Source of the DNA: Pseudomonas triticicola
GTDB lineage: Bacteria > Pseudomonadota > Gammaproteobacteria > Pseudomonadales > Pseudomonadaceae
Reading direction: 5' to 3'
Assembly: GCF_019145375.1 (NCBI RefSeq)
Contig: NZ_JAHSTX010000001.1
Coordinates: 843,001 to 907,000 of the forward strand
DNA length: 64,000 bases
The translations under genes were made by a program, and so were the position numbers. Positions 44,127 to 58,049 of this stretch are shown here, piece after piece; position 1 is the first letter of the stretch, and the number at the start of each line of letters is the position of its first letter. The notes under the pieces are model-generated. The model did no database searches, was not told the origin of the DNA, and was given only the letters and a program-made list of their open reading frames with translations.

Positions 44127-44888
44127 TTAGTCCAGCGTGTCGACTTTCACCCGCAAGGTCATGTCATCGCGGCCTTGAGTCGAGTAGCTGCGGGTCAGGC
44201 CCTGTTTATCGGCCTGAGTCTGGCTGTTGACGCCCGCCAGAGTGATCCACTCACCGAGGCGCCCGGTGACGGTTGTGTCGGTGCTTTGCACGTTCACTAC
44301 ATCGGGACGTTCCTGGCTCATGCGGTCACGGTTGGTACTGATCGCCAGATGAACGGTCTCGCCGGTGACGCTGGCGGTGACATAGAAACCCTGGGTGACG
44401 TTGCGGTATTGGGTCTCGCTGCTGTAACCGCCGTAGGAGTCGCTCTGGGTGTTGGTGATCGGCACGCTCTGGCCAACCTGGATCAGCGCCGGAGTGCCTT
44501 CGCTGGTCTGCACTTGCTGAACGCCGCCGTTGCGGCTGGTAGTGCTGCGGCTGATGATCCGGGTCTGGCTCGGCTGGGCGCCATTGACCGCATAACCTTC
44601 GTCGCCACGGCCGTTGTTTTCGTTGGTGTCGACGGTGATCAGCAAGCGCTTCGGCGCGGTATCGAGTTGCGCCAGCAGATCCTTCAACTCCTGAATCTTG
44701 CCCGGCTCGGCTTTGATGATCAGTTGATTGCCATAAGCGCTGACCTGCCCGTCCTGGCCGATGAAATCCTGCGCCACTGGCAACATGTCAGCGCTGGTGT
44801 GGTATTTGAGGGGGACGATTTCTGTGGCTGCCAGCACCGAAAAACTGCAGCCGAGCAGCAGGGTGGTGAGCAGGGTGCGTAGGGACAT
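44127..44888 (-). CDS. Short secretin-like periplasmic protein, function unknown
   Basis: This 253-residue protein starts MSLRTLLTTLLLGCSFSVLA, a clear signal peptide. Residues of about 22-85 resemble a secretin N-domain (EIVPLKYHTSADMLP to LLAQLDTAPKRLLITVDT). The C-terminal half resembles part of a secretin core, with GTPALIQVGQSVPI and TVTGRLGEWITLAGV. At this size it cannot contain the full beta-barrel and gate of a type II, III or IV pilus secretin. No secretion-system genes are nearby. A similar uncharacterised gene is expected next to aceA in other pseudomonads. The start at ATG 44888 is chosen for the signal peptide; the frame is open 60 codons further upstream into the terminator and REP region. 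Confidence 0.8.
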   Translation of the reverse strand: MSLRTLLTTLLLGCSFSVLAATEIVPLKYHTSADMLPVAQDFIGQDGQVSAYGNQLIIKAEPGKIQELKDLLAQLDTAPKRLLITVDTNENNGRGDEGYAVNGAQPSQTRIISRSTTSRNGGVQQVQTSEGTPALIQVGQSVPITNTQSDSYGGYSSETQYRNVTQGFYVTASVTGETVHLAISTNRDRMSQERPDVVNVQSTDTTVTGRLGEWITLAGVNSQTQADKQGLTRSYSTQGRDDMTLRVKVDTLD

Positions 44889-44967
44889 GTCCGTTATCTC
44901 CGCGTTCGAAAGGCTTGATATTGCCAGTTTGTCGGCCCGGGGTGGGGCAAGTTGAATCGTAGACAGC

Positions 44968-45004
44968 AAAGCGCCCCGGCATCCGAAAATGGCGGGGCGT
45001 TTTG
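44968..45004. terminator. Hairpin with short T/A flanks
   Basis: CGCCCCGGCAT and ATGGCGGGGCG form an 11-bp stem with one mismatch around loop CCGAAA, with TTTT on the plus side. It lies downstream of the minus-strand acetyltransferase gene and upstream of the secretin-like gene, and may separate the two. Confidence 0.55.
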
Positions 45005-45013
45005 TGGTGTGCT

Positions 45014-45123
45014 GGCGGGCCTCTTCGCGAGCAGGCTCGCTCCCACAGTACATCTCCAGCGGACACAAATTGTGTGTCAGGCACAGATCCCCTGTGGGAG
45101 CGAGCCTGCTCGCGAAGGCCGCG
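45014..45123. repeat. Inverted REP pair (opposite arrangement)
   Basis: An inverted arm at 45021-45048 (TTCGCGAGCAGGCTCGCTCC) precedes a forward arm at 45090-45118 (CCCTGTGGGAGCGAGCCTGC), the reverse of the order at 4114 and 42102. The right arm ends just before the acetyltransferase stop codon. Confidence 0.9.
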
Positions 45124-45131
45124 CCGCGGTC

Positions 45132-45557
45132 TTAAGCCGAATGCCGAACCATGTCGACATGCGGAATCCCGGCCTCAAGAAACTCTTCGCTGACCAGGCT
45201 GAAACCGAGGCGTTCATAGAACGCCGTGGCTTGCACCTGAGCGCTGAGCTTCTGCTGTTTCAAACCGCGTGCTTCAGCTTCGGCGATGACCGCTTGCATC
45301 AGTGCGTCACCGACCTTCATTCCGCGCCAGTCTTTGAGCACCGAAACCCGGCCGATGTGGCCGTCGGGCAACAGCCGCGCCGTGCCGATCGGGAAGTCGC
45401 CTTCGAACGCCAGAAAATGCACGGCGGTCGCGTCATCTGCGTCCCACTCAAGCTCGGGTGGCACCGATTGTTCGGCGATGAACACCGTTTCACGAATGCG
45501 CCGGATCTCGGCGATATCCTTCTGCCAGTCTGCGACACGAACGCGAATTTTATTCAT
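45132..45557 (-). CDS. GNAT-family acetyltransferase (ElaA-like)
   Basis: This 141-residue single-domain protein has the GNAT fold. The acetyl-CoA-binding loop lies in VLKDWRGMKVGDALM and the C-terminal FYERLGF motif is typical. The substrate is unknown. Its start, ATG 45557, overlaps the end of the upstream roxA gene by eight bases, so both are probably translated from one mRNA. The same pair is found together in other pseudomonads. All expected core motifs are intact. Confidence 0.9.
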   Translation of the reverse strand: MNKIRVRVADWQKDIAEIRRIRETVFIAEQSVPPELEWDADDATAVHFLAFEGDFPIGTARLLPDGHIGRVSVLKDWRGMKVGDALMQAVIAEAEARGLKQQKLSAQVQATAFYERLGFSLVSEEFLEAGIPHVDMVRHSA

Positions 45558-46719
45558 CGGCGAACCCCAGGCTTCCTTGCTTGACCAGCTCGCAGAGCAG
45601 GCTGCGACCGTCTTCGTCGCTCAGCCACTCGCCGAGGTTATCGGCGTGCAGGGCGTCAGCGGCGCAGATCAGCTTCAGCAGTTCGCGCAGCTTGCCCGGC
45701 AGGTAGCGGCTCTGGCCACTGGCGAACAGCAGCAGATCGTCATCGACTTCCGACCAGGCCAGGCGCGCGCTCGGGTTGCGGATCAGCACGGCGCCATCCT
45801 GCAGGGCGGCGAGGAAGTCCTCTTCTTCGACGTCTTCCGGGCCGACCACCAATTCGGGGTAGCGCGGCTCGGTCATGTACTGGCCGAACCAGGTCAGCAG
45901 CAGGCGCTCATCGCTCATGTGTTCGGCGAGCAGGCTTTTCAGACGATCCAGTGCATCGTGTTGGATCTGGTGCGGATCGACCGCCGGCTTGGCGTCGGCA
46001 TCGGTGTAGCGCTCTTCGTCGGTCAGGAACTGGCTGAGGAAGTCGGTGAAGTGGGTCAGCACTTCAGCGGCACTCGGCGCGCGGAAGCCGACCGAGTAGG
46101 TCATGCAGTTGTCGACCGCGACGCCGCAATGAGCCAGGCGCGGCGGCAGGTAGAGCATGTCGCCCGGTTCCAGCACCCATTCTTCGGTTTCGTGGAATTC
46201 AGCGAGGATGCGCAGGTCGGCGTGTTGCAGCAGCGGGCTCTCGGAATCGCACATCTGGCCGATTTTCCAGTTGCGCTTGCCATGGCCCTGCAGCAGGAAC
46301 ACATCGTAGTTGTCGAAGTGCGGGCCGACGCTGCCACCCGGGGCGGCGAAGCTGATCATCACGTCGTCGACACGCCAGCTCGGCAGGAAGCGGAAGTTTT
46401 CCAGCAGTTCGCTGACTTCCGGCACGAACTGATCAACCGCTTGCACCAGCAGCGTCCACTCTTTTTCTGGCAATTTGCTGAACTCGTCTTCGGCGAACGG
46501 GCCGCGACGCAGTTCCCATGGACGCTCGCCATGTTCGATGACCAGGCGCGATTCGACTTCTTCTTCCAGGGCCAGGCCGGCCAGTTCGTCGGCGTCGATC
46601 GGGCTTTCGAAGTCAGGAATCGCCTGACGGATCAGCAGCGGTTTTTTCTGCCAGTAGTCACGCAGGAATTCGCGTGCAGTGAGGCCGCCCAGAAGTTGAA
46701 GAGGAATATCGGAATTCAT
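45550..46719 (-). CDS. roxA: JmjC/cupin ribosomal oxygenase, YcfD/RoxA type
   Basis: This 389-residue Fe(II)/2-oxoglutarate oxygenase belongs to the family that hydroxylates an arginine of ribosomal protein L16. The metal triad is visible as His134-x-Asp136 in GPHFDNYD and His197 in PPRLAHCG. The C-terminal half is the dimerisation and winged-helix region of the family. ATG 46719 gives MNSDIPLQLLGGL; eight earlier codons are open but start from a weaker context. It overlaps the acetyltransferase gene and lies downstream of the purB terminator, so it likely has its own promoter in the gap after 46720 or depends on readthrough. Confidence 0.9.
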   Translation of the reverse strand: MNSDIPLQLLGGLTAREFLRDYWQKKPLLIRQAIPDFESPIDADELAGLALEEEVESRLVIEHGERPWELRRGPFAEDEFSKLPEKEWTLLVQAVDQFVPEVSELLENFRFLPSWRVDDVMISFAAPGGSVGPHFDNYDVFLLQGHGKRNWKIGQMCDSESPLLQHADLRILAEFHETEEWVLEPGDMLYLPPRLAHCGVAVDNCMTYSVGFRAPSAAEVLTHFTDFLSQFLTDEERYTDADAKPAVDPHQIQHDALDRLKSLLAEHMSDERLLLTWFGQYMTEPRYPELVVGPEDVEEEDFLAALQDGAVLIRNPSARLAWSEVDDDLLLFASGQSRYLPGKLRELLKLICAADALHADNLGEWLSDEDGRSLLCELVKQGSLGFADE

Positions 46720-46755
46720 ATGTAACCTATTGAAAAAAAGCACTTTTCAGACGGG

Positions 46756-46783
46756 AATAAAAACGCCCGGCGCGGCCGGGCGT
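46756..46783 (-). terminator. Intrinsic terminator of purB
   Basis: On the minus strand ACGCCCGGC, loop CGC and GCCGGGCGT form a 9-bp stem followed by TTTTATT. It lies 23 bp after the purB stop. Confidence 0.93.
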
Positions 46784-46805
46784 CTCAAACGGGGCAAACG
46801 GTCGA

Positions 46806-48263
<1,458 letters not shown>

Positions 48264-48302
48264 TTACGCGTTACAGACTACAAAGCCTTCATGACGCGGC
48301 GT

Positions 48303-48926
48303 TTACTCGCTGCGCATCAACGGATAAAGCTCTTTAAGCAACTTGCGGCGGCTGATCACCAACTGCCAGCGATGACCACCGAGCTGACGCCACAGGCGCG
48401 CCGAACGGATACCCGCGAGGAGCAGGGCGCGGATCTTCGAGGCATTGCTCGGCTGCTGCAGGTTGCGCATGTCGCCGTGCACCTGAATGCGCTGGCGCAG
48501 AGTGCTCAAAGTGTCCTGGTACAACGCACCGCAAGCGGCGACGACGTTTTCGTGGGCCGGGCCAAAATGCTCCACCTGCGACTGAATCTGCGGCAGGCGT
48601 TTGGCGATCGTCTCAAGCATGTCGTCACGCTTGGCCAGTTGTCGCTCCAGACCGAGCATCGACAGCGCGTAGCGCAACGGCTCGCGCTGCAAGGTGCTTG
48701 GATCGCGCTCCAGCGCGCCGATCAATGCGCGGTAACCCTCGCGCAGATTGATGTCGTCGCCACCGTACACGTCCAACGTATCTTTCGGATCCCGTACCAG
48801 CAGGCTGCCGAGCATGCAGCTCAGGCCCGCTTCGTTGGTCTGGCCGGTCTTGGCGATGCGATCGACCAGTACGGCGGCGAGAAATACACCGCCCAGCGCT
48901 GTCAGTTGCTCCTGAGTCGGGCTCAT
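48303..48926 (-). CDS. hflD: High-frequency lysogenization protein HflD homologue
   Basis: This 207-residue, mostly helical protein of the HflD/YcfC family is peripheral to the inner membrane. In E. coli the family affects lambda lysogeny by interacting with CII, but its cellular role outside that is poorly defined. The family is regularly encoded between mnmA and purB, as here. ATG 48926 overlaps the mnmA stop (ATGA), so it is translationally coupled to the tRNA thiolase; the five codons upstream are inside mnmA. Confidence 0.93.
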   Translation of the reverse strand: MSPTQEQLTALGGVFLAAVLVDRIAKTGQTNEAGLSCMLGSLLVRDPKDTLDVYGGDDINLREGYRALIGALERDPSTLQREPLRYALSMLGLERQLAKRDDMLETIAKRLPQIQSQVEHFGPAHENVVAACGALYQDTLSTLRQRIQVHGDMRNLQQPSNASKIRALLLAGIRSARLWRQLGGHRWQLVISRRKLLKELYPLMRSE

Positions 48927-50047
48927 GCCTGGCCGCTCCACGGCTCGGCCACTTCGATCACGCCGCCGCCGAGGCAGATTTCTCCGTCATAGAAAACCAC
49001 CGACTGGCCCGGCGTTACCGCGCGTTGCGGTTCGTCGAACACGGCGCGATAGCCGCTGGCGGTTTTTTCCAGGGTGCAGGCCTGATCGCTCTGGCGATAG
49101 CGCACTTTCGCCGTCAGGCGCAGCGGCTGGCTCAGATCAATCGGGTTGACCCAGTAGATTTCCGAAGCGAGCAGGGCGCTGGAGAACAGCCATGGATGGT
49201 TGTTGCCCTGACCGACGATCAGCTCGTTGGTCTGCAGATCCTTGCGCAGTACGTACCACGGCTCGTCACCGGCATCCTTCAAGCCGCCGATTCCGAGGCC
49301 CTGGCGCTGGCCGATGGTGTGGTACATCAAGCCGTGGTGACGGCCGATCACTTCGCCTTCGGTGGTTTTGATCTCGCCCGGTTGTGCCGGCAGGTATTGC
49401 TTGAGGAAATCGCTGAAACGCCGTTCGCCGATGAAGCAGATCCCGGTGGAATCCTTCTTCTTGGCGGTGGCCAGTTCGTATTTCTCGGCAATCGCGCGGA
49501 CTTCAGGCTTTTCCAGTTCGCCGACCGGGAACAGGGTCTTGGCGATCTGTTCGCCGCCGACGGCGTGCAGGAAGTAGCTCTGATCCTTGTTCGGATCGAG
49601 GCCTTTGAGCAGTTCGGTGCGGCCGTCGATATCGCGGCGGCGCACGTAGTGACCGGTGGCGATCAGGTCGGCGCCGAGCATCATCGCGTAGTCGAGAAAC
49701 GCTTTGAACTTGATCTCGCGGTTGCACAGGATGTCCGGGTTCGGCGTGCGCCCCGCCTTGTATTCGGCGAGGAAGTGCTCGAACACGTTGTCCCAGTACT
49801 CGGCGGCAAAGTTGGCGGTGTGCAGCTTGATACCGATCTTGTCGCAGACAGCCTGAGCATCCGCCAGGTCGTCCATGGCGGTGCAGTATTCCGTTCCGTC
49901 GTCTTCTTCCCAGTTCTTCATGAACAGGCCTTCCACTTCATAACCCTGCTCGATCAGCAGAAGGGCGGAAACGGAAGAGTCCACGCCGCCGGACATGCCG
50001 ACAATGACGCGCTTCTTGGATGTGTCAGAAGGGGCTGGATCACGCAT
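48923..50047 (-). CDS. mnmA: tRNA-specific 2-thiouridylase
   Basis: This 374-residue enzyme adds sulphur to U34 of tRNA-Lys, tRNA-Glu and tRNA-Gln using ATP and sulphur relayed through the Tus pathway. The PP-loop SGGVDSS lies at 19-25. The two catalytic cysteines are in [11 protein letters not shown] and [12 protein letters not shown], and tRNA contact residues lie in [10 protein letters not shown]. It is cotranscribed with hflD by a four-base overlap and follows the Nudix gene by 59 bp. Length and catalytic residues are normal. Confidence 0.97.
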   Translation of the reverse strand: MRDPAPSDTSKKRVIVGMSGGVDSSVSALLLIEQGYEVEGLFMKNWEEDDGTEYCTAMDDLADAQAVCDKIGIKLHTANFAAEYWDNVFEHFLAEYKAGRTPNPDILCNREIKFKAFLDYAMMLGADLIATGHYVRRRDIDGRTELLKGLDPNKDQSYFLHAVGGEQIAKTLFPVGELEKPEVRAIAEKYELATAKKKDSTGICFIGERRFSDFLKQYLPAQPGEIKTTEGEVIGRHHGLMYHTIGQRQGLGIGGLKDAGDEPWYVLRKDLQTNELIVGQGNNHPWLFSSALLASEIYWVNPIDLSQPLRLTAKVRYRQSDQACTLEKTASGYRAVFDEPQRAVTPGQSVVFYDGEICLGGGVIEVAEPWSGQA

Positions 50048-50106
50048 AGGGATTCAATGAGTGTCTTGGAAAAGGGCGCGATTCTATCAGGCTCGCGGCC
50101 GCAAGG

Positions 50107-50553
50107 CTAAAGAGAAGGGCGGATCAGTTCGAGGCTGAAGTGATGACCGGCCAGATAATCGTCGATGCAACGGATGATCAGTTCACTGCGCCAGTTATCG
50201 CGCTGGGCGATTAATTCGTCGCGGGTCAGCCACTTGGCGCCGACGATGCCGTCGTCAAGCTGGTAATCCGGGTGATGCTGCACGGTTTTGGCGCTGAAGC
50301 ATATGCGCTGGTAAGTCACGCCGTTGCTCGGTGCGGTGTACAGATAAATGCCGATCACGCCTGTCGGTTCGACGTCCCAGCCGGTTTCTTCGAGGGTTTC
50401 GCGAATAGCCGCGTCGATCAGGGTTTCATCCGGATCGAGATGGCCTGCCGGCTGGTTGAGCACATTGCGCCCGCCTTTGTGCTCTTCGACCATCAGGAAG
50501 CGGCCGTTGTCCTCGACGATGGTAGCGACGGTGATGTGGGGGAGCCATTCCAT
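50107..50553 (-). CDS. nudJ: Nudix hydrolase, NudJ type (phosphatase/pyrophosphatase)
   Basis: This 148-residue protein has a complete Nudix box, G-HLDPD-E-TLIDAAI-RETLEETGW. NudJ proteins hydrolyse nucleoside di- and triphosphates and hydroxymethylpyrimidine pyrophosphate. The gene precedes mnmA, the arrangement known from E. coli (nudJ-mnmA) and P. aeruginosa, and is preceded by a REP pair and the idh terminator. Confidence 0.92.
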   Translation of the reverse strand: MEWLPHITVATIVEDNGRFLMVEEHKGGRNVLNQPAGHLDPDETLIDAAIRETLEETGWDVEPTGVIGIYLYTAPSNGVTYQRICFSAKTVQHHPDYQLDDGIVGAKWLTRDELIAQRDNWRSELIIRCIDDYLAGHHFSLELIRPSL

Positions 50554-50587
50554 AAAACCTTCCTCAATATCCAGATTAAAACCCGAC

Positions 50588-50685
50588 CCCCTGTGGGAGC
50601 GAGCCTGCTCGCGAAAGCGGTGGGTCAGTCAACGAAGGTGCTGAATGATAAACCGCATTCGCGAGCAGGCTCGCTCCCACAAGGG
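50588..50685. repeat. Inverted REP pair
   Basis: A forward arm (CCCCTGTGGGAGCGAGCCTG) and an inverted arm (GCGAGCAGGCTCGCTCCCAC) lie about 35 bp apart, same arrangement as at 4114. It occupies most of the gap between nudJ and the idh terminator. Confidence 0.92.
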
Positions 50686-50707
50686 ATTTATGTTGTCAGT
50701 AGAAACA

Positions 50708-50734
50708 CAAACCCCGGCACAAGGCCGGGGTTTG
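50708..50734 (-). terminator. Intrinsic terminator of idh
   Basis: CAAACCCCGGC and GCCGGGGTTTG form an 11-bp perfect stem around a five-base loop, with TGTTT following on the minus strand. It lies 20 bp after the idh stop. Confidence 0.85.
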
Positions 50735-50753
50735 TGATGTTCCCATTACAACC

Positions 50754-53460
<2,707 letters not shown>

Positions 53461-54717
53461 ATGGGTTACAAGAAGATTCAGGTTCCAGCCGTCGGTGACA
53501 AAATCACTGTCAATGCAGACCATTCTCTCAATGTTCCTGATAACCCGATCATCCCCTTCATCGAAGGTGACGGTATTGGTGTCGACATCAGTCCGGTGAT
53601 GATCAAGGTTGTCGATGCTGCTGTTGAAAAGGCCTACGGCGGCAAGCGCAAGATTTCCTGGATGGAAGTCTACGCCGGCGAAAAGGCCACTCAGGTTTAT
53701 GACCAGGACACCTGGCTGCCGCAGGAAACCCTCGACGCGGTCAAGGATTACGTGGTCTCCATCAAAGGCCCGCTGACCACTCCGGTCGGTGGCGGTATCC
53801 GCTCGCTGAACGTGGCTCTGCGTCAGCAGCTCGACCTGTACGTCTGCCTGCGCCCGGTGCGCTGGTTCGAAGGCGTGCCGAGCCCGGTGAAAAAGCCCGG
53901 CGATGTCGACATGACCATCTTCCGCGAAAACTCCGAAGATATTTACGCCGGTATCGAATGGAAGGCCGGTTCGCCGGAAGCCACCAAGGTCATCAAATTC
54001 CTTAAAGAAGAAATGGGCGTCACCAAGATCCGTTTCGACGAAAACTGCGGCATCGGCGTCAAGCCGGTCTCCCGCGAAGGTACCAAGCGTCTGGCGCGCA
54101 AGGCCCTGCAATATGTGGTCGATAATGACCGCGACTCGCTGACCATCGTGCACAAAGGCAACATCATGAAGTTCACCGAAGGTGCCTTCAAGGAATGGGC
54201 CTACGAAGTGGCGGCTGAAGAGTTCGGCGCGACGCTGCTGGACGGCGGTCCGTGGATGCAGTTCAAAAATCCGAAAACCGGCAAGAATGTTGTGGTCAAG
54301 GACGCTATCGCCGACGCCATGCTCCAGCAGATCCTGCTGCGCCCGGCCGAATACGATGTGATCGCTACGCTTAACCTGAACGGTGACTACCTGTCCGACG
54401 CGCTGGCGGCGGAAGTGGGTGGTATCGGTATTGCGCCGGGTGCCAACCTGTCCGACACCGTAGCGATGTTCGAAGCGACCCACGGTACCGCGCCGAAATA
54501 TGCCGGCAAGGATCAGGTCAACCCGGGCTCGCTGATTCTCTCGGCCGAGATGATGCTGCGTCATATGGGCTGGACGGAAGCGGCGGACCTGATCATCAAG
54601 GGCACCAACGGTGCGATCGGCGCCAAGACTGTTACTTATGATTTCGAGCGCTTGATGGATGGCGCGAAGCTGGTGTCGTCTTCCGGGTTCGGGGATGCGA
54701 TGATTTCGCATATGTAA
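53461..54717 (+). CDS. icd: Isocitrate dehydrogenase, dimeric NADP type
   Basis: This 418-residue homodimeric NADP-dependent isocitrate dehydrogenase of the TCA cycle starts [17 protein letters not shown] with GGAG seven bases upstream; 23 extra codons are open but lack a ribosome site. Substrate residues lie in [13 protein letters not shown] and [10 protein letters not shown]. Ser115 in GIRSLN corresponds to the serine that AceK kinase/phosphatase phosphorylates in E. coli to divert isocitrate to the glyoxylate shunt; aceK is not in this window. It is divergent from the monomeric idh. Confidence 0.97.
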   Translation: MGYKKIQVPAVGDKITVNADHSLNVPDNPIIPFIEGDGIGVDISPVMIKVVDAAVEKAYGGKRKISWMEVYAGEKATQVYDQDTWLPQETLDAVKDYVVSIKGPLTTPVGGGIRSLNVALRQQLDLYVCLRPVRWFEGVPSPVKKPGDVDMTIFRENSEDIYAGIEWKAGSPEATKVIKFLKEEMGVTKIRFDENCGIGVKPVSREGTKRLARKALQYVVDNDRDSLTIVHKGNIMKFTEGAFKEWAYEVAAEEFGATLLDGGPWMQFKNPKTGKNVVVKDAIADAMLQQILLRPAEYDVIATLNLNGDYLSDALAAEVGGIGIAPGANLSDTVAMFEATHGTAPKYAGKDQVNPGSLILSAEMMLRHMGWTEAADLIIKGTNGAIGAKTVTYDFERLMDGAKLVSSSGFGDAMISHM

Positions 54718-54732
54718 AAGTTGCAGGCACGC

Positions 54733-54773
54733 AAAAACCGCCTGACTCGATGGGTTGAATCAGGCGGTTTTTT
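54733..54773. terminator. Bidirectional terminator between icd and cspD
   Basis: AAAAACCGCCTGA and TCAGGCGGTTTTTT form a 12-13 bp stem around a 14-base loop. Each strand reads into a T run, so it can serve both convergent genes. It starts 16 bp after icd. Confidence 0.93.
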
Positions 54774-54794
54774 ATGACCGAATGTTTTGAGGCT

Positions 54795-55076
54795 TCAACT
54801 GGTTGCTGTTTGTTTTTCCTTGGCAATCGAGCTTGGCGTGGGAGCTGCTTCTACCGAAGTTATCTTCACGGCATGCAAGCCTTTGGGGCCTTGAACGATC
54901 TCGAAGTTCACCGCCTGACCCGCTTTCAGGGTCTTGTACCCTTCCATTTCAATGGCCGTGTAGTGGGCAAAAAAATCAATGTCCTTGCCATCCTCATCGC
55001 GACCTTCCCGGGCGTCGGTATTGATAAAGCCGAATCCCTTGGCATTGTTGAACCATTTCACCTTGCCGACAGCCAT
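54795..55076 (-). CDS. cspD: Cold-shock-domain protein CspD
   Basis: This 93-residue single-stranded nucleic-acid-binding protein has RNP1 (KGFGFI) and RNP2-like (DFFAHY) motifs and the start [14 protein letters not shown]. In E. coli CspD is induced in stationary phase and blocks replication; it is encoded divergently from clpS there as well. GAGGG lies about nine bases before ATG 55076. The open frame extends 78 codons upstream through the shared promoter region and is not real coding. A Lys/Thr-rich tail, [17 protein letters not shown], follows the cold-shock domain. Confidence 0.93.
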   Translation of the reverse strand: MAVGKVKWFNNAKGFGFINTDAREGRDEDGKDIDFFAHYTAIEMEGYKTLKAGQAVNFEIVQGPKGLHAVKITSVEAAPTPSSIAKEKQTATS

Positions 55077-55300
55077 GCTCAAATCCCTCTGCAACAGACT
55101 CCATCGCTGGAGTATCATCCACGACATCCGCAATCGAATTCGATAAAAGAATTGACTCCGCGGATCTTTTTTACCCACTGTGGGCTCTATTGGTTGTAAC
55201 ACCGTTTTCCCGATAGTCAAGGTGACCGGGTAGTCGTAGTTGAAAACGTGTGCAACCGCCCCCACCACTGTATTCGCACAACTGACGAACCTTTTTTTCC

Positions 55301-55684
55301 ATGCATGCAATCAGCCAGATTCGACTAACATTCAATCAGGATCGCCCGCTTCTCCAAAAGGATCTTCCACAGGAGCACGACGACGATTCGGCAGGCGTTG
55401 CTGTTCAGGAAGCAAAGCCCGCGTTACAGGCGCCGCCGATGTACAAGGTGGTTTTGTTCAACGATGACTACACACCGATGGATTTCGTCGTCGAAGTGCT
55501 CGAGGTGTTTTTTAACCTGAATCGCGAGCTGGCGACCAAGGTCATGCTGGCCGTCCATACAGAAGGACGGGCAGTATGTGGAGTGTTTACCCGCGACATC
55601 GCCGAGACAAAGGCCATGCAGGTCAACCAGTACGCCAGGGAAAGCCAGCATCCGCTACTCTGTGAAATCGAGAAGGACGGTTAA
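55301..55684 (+). CDS. clpS: ATP-dependent Clp protease adaptor ClpS
   Basis: This 127-residue adaptor recognises N-degron residues (Leu, Phe, Tyr, Trp) and hands substrates to ClpAP. The binding-pocket core [20 protein letters not shown] and the [20 protein letters not shown] stretch are intact. The N-terminal tail (residues 1-45) is the flexible part that enters the ClpA pore. ATG 55301 gives [14 protein letters not shown], as in other pseudomonads. A pyrimidine run (CCTTTTTTTCC) replaces a Shine-Dalgarno site directly before it. clpA starts 30 bp downstream. Confidence 0.95.
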   Translation: MHAISQIRLTFNQDRPLLQKDLPQEHDDDSAGVAVQEAKPALQAPPMYKVVLFNDDYTPMDFVVEVLEVFFNLNRELATKVMLAVHTEGRAVCGVFTRDIAETKAMQVNQYARESQHPLLCEIEKDG

Positions 55685-55714
55685 TCGCCGACCACTTGGG
55701 TATGAGGTGAAGCT

Positions 55715-57985
55715 ATGTTAAACCGCGAGCTCGAAGTCACCCTCAATCTTGCCTTCAAGGAGGCTCGTTCGAAGCGTCATGAGTTCATGACCGTCGAACA
55801 TCTCCTGCTGGCCCTATTGGATAATGAGGCTGCCGCCACCGTTTTGCGTGCCTGCGGCGCAAACCTCGACAAACTCAAGCATGATCTGCAGGAGTTCATC
55901 GACTCCACCACGCCATTGATCCCCGTGCATGACGAGGATCGCGAAACCCAGCCAACCCTGGGCTTCCAGCGTGTACTGCAGCGTGCTGTTTTTCACGTAC
56001 AGAGCTCGGGCAAACGCGAAGTGACCGGCGCCAACGTGCTGGTCGCCATCTTCAGTGAGCAAGAGAGTCAGGCAGTGTTCCTGCTGAAACAGCAGAGCGT
56101 TGCGCGCATCGATGTCGTCAACTACATCGCCCATGGCATTTCGAAGGTGCCAGGGCACGGCGATCACTCTGAAGGTGAACAAGATATGCAGGACGACGAG
56201 GGCGGTGAGTCTTCTTCTTCAGGCAATCCTCTGGATGCTTATGCCAGCAACCTCAACGAACTCGCGCGCCAGGGTCGCATCGATCCGTTGGTTGGTCGTG
56301 AGTCGGAAGTCGAGCGTGTCGCGCAGATCCTCGCGCGCCGGCGCAAGAACAATCCGCTGCTGGTGGGTGAGGCAGGCGTGGGTAAAACCGCGATTGCCGA
56401 AGGCCTGGCCAAGCGCATCGTCGACAATCAGGTGCCGGATCTGCTGGCCAATGCGGTTGTTTATTCGCTCGACCTGGGCGCTCTGCTCGCGGGTACCAAG
56501 TATCGCGGTGATTTCGAGAAGCGCTTCAAGGCGCTGCTCAATGAACTGAAGAAACGTCCGCAGGCGATCCTGTTCATCGACGAGATCCACACCATCATCG
56601 GTGCGGGTGCTGCGTCCGGTGGCGTGATGGATGCGTCCAATCTGCTCAAGCCGCTGCTGTCGTCTGGCGACATTCGCTGCATCGGTTCGACCACGTTCCA
56701 GGAATTTCGCGGCATCTTCGAGAAGGATCGTGCCTTGGCGCGTCGCTTCCAGAAGGTCGATGTCGTCGAGCCATCGGTGGAAGACACCATCGGTATCCTG
56801 CGCGGTCTGAAAGGGCGTTTCGAGCAGCACCACAATATCGAATACAGCGATGAGTCGTTGCGTGCCGCTGCCGAACTGGCGTCGCGCTACATCAATGACC
56901 GGCACATGCCGGACAAGGCCATCGACGTAATCGACGAGGCGGGCGCCTACCAGCGTCTGCAACCGGTGGAGATGCGCGTCAAGCGTATCGAAGTGCCGCA
57001 GGTCGAGGACATCGTCGCGAAAATCGCGCGGATTCCGCCAAAGCACGTGACCAGTTCCGACAAGGAGCTGCTGCGTAACCTGGAGCGTGACCTGAAGCTG
57101 ACGGTGTTTGGTCAGGACGCGGCGATCGATTCGCTGTCGACTGCGATCAAGCTGTCCCGCGCCGGCCTCAAATCGCCGGACAAGCCGGTCGGTTCGTTCC
57201 TGTTTGCCGGGCCTACCGGTGTCGGTAAAACCGAGGCCGCGCGACAGTTGGCCAAGGCGCTGGGGATCGAGCTGGTGCGCTTCGACATGTCCGAGTACAT
57301 GGAGCGTCACACCGTATCGCGTCTGATCGGTGCGCCTCCAGGGTATGTCGGTTTCGACCAGGGCGGTCTGCTGACCGAAGCCATTACCAAGCAGCCACAT
57401 TGCGTATTGCTCCTCGACGAAATCGAGAAGGCGCATCCGGAAGTCTTCAACCTGCTGTTGCAGGTCATGGACCACGGTACGCTGACCGATAACAACGGGC
57501 GCAAGGCGGACTTCCGCAACGTGATCGTGATCATGACCACCAACGCCGGTGCCGAAACGGCCGCGCGGGCTTCGATCGGTTTCACTCATCAGGACCACTC
57601 GTCCGATGCGATGGAAGTGATCAAGAAGAGCTTCACGCCGGAATTCCGTAACCGTCTGGACACCATTATCCAGTTTGGTCGCCTCAGTCATGAGGTCATC
57701 AAGAGTGTGGTGGACAAGTTCCTCACCGAGCTTCAGGCGCAACTGGAAGACAAGCGTGTGTTGCTTGAGGTTACCGATGCTGCGCGTAGTTGGCTGGCGG
57801 CGGGTGGTTATGACTCGGCGATGGGCGCACGTCCGATGGCGCGTCTGATCCAGGACAAGATCAAGCGTCCGCTGGCGGAGGAGATTCTGTTTGGCGAACT
57901 GGCCGAGCATGGCGGTGTGGTGCACATCGACATCAAGGACGGGGAGTTGACGTTTGACTTCGAAACTACTGCAGAGATGGCCTGA
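55715..57985 (+). CDS. clpA: ATP-dependent Clp protease ATP-binding subunit ClpA
   Basis: This 756-residue unfoldase has an N-terminal repeat domain ([13 protein letters not shown], binds ClpS), two AAA+ modules and a C-terminal D2 small domain. Walker A motifs are GEAGVGKT at 218-225 and GPTGVGKT at 499-506; Walker B stretches are ILFIDEIHT and [10 protein letters not shown]. The hexamer docks on ClpP to degrade N-degron and ssrA-tagged proteins. It is coupled with clpS and ends at a strong terminator. AGGTGA lies before ATG 55715. Confidence 0.97.
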   Translation: MLNRELEVTLNLAFKEARSKRHEFMTVEHLLLALLDNEAAATVLRACGANLDKLKHDLQEFIDSTTPLIPVHDEDRETQPTLGFQRVLQRAVFHVQSSGKREVTGANVLVAIFSEQESQAVFLLKQQSVARIDVVNYIAHGISKVPGHGDHSEGEQDMQDDEGGESSSSGNPLDAYASNLNELARQGRIDPLVGRESEVERVAQILARRRKNNPLLVGEAGVGKTAIAEGLAKRIVDNQVPDLLANAVVYSLDLGALLAGTKYRGDFEKRFKALLNELKKRPQAILFIDEIHTIIGAGAASGGVMDASNLLKPLLSSGDIRCIGSTTFQEFRGIFEKDRALARRFQKVDVVEPSVEDTIGILRGLKGRFEQHHNIEYSDESLRAAAELASRYINDRHMPDKAIDVIDEAGAYQRLQPVEMRVKRIEVPQVEDIVAKIARIPPKHVTSSDKELLRNLERDLKLTVFGQDAAIDSLSTAIKLSRAGLKSPDKPVGSFLFAGPTGVGKTEAARQLAKALGIELVRFDMSEYMERHTVSRLIGAPPGYVGFDQGGLLTEAITKQPHCVLLLDEIEKAHPEVFNLLLQVMDHGTLTDNNGRKADFRNVIVIMTTNAGAETAARASIGFTHQDHSSDAMEVIKKSFTPEFRNRLDTIIQFGRLSHEVIKSVVDKFLTELQAQLEDKRVLLEVTDAARSWLAAGGYDSAMGARPMARLIQDKIKRPLAEEILFGELAEHGGVVHIDIKDGELTFDFETTAEMA

Positions 57986-58003
57986 CGGCTTGATGTGGAT
58001 TGG

Positions 58004-58027
58004 AAAGGCGCCTTCGGGCGCCTTTTT
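58004..58027 (+). terminator. Intrinsic terminator of clpSA
   Basis: AAAGGCGCC, loop TTCG, GGCGCCTTT and further T form a 9-bp perfect stem with a stable UUCG loop. It begins 19 bp after clpA. Confidence 0.95.
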
Positions 58028-58049
58028 GTTGTCCGGTGTTTTTGGGCTT

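Noticed and set aside
56219..57925. Minus-strand frame of 568 codons opposite clpA
   Set aside because: Antisense shadow of the well-supported clpA gene, with biased composition and no domain.
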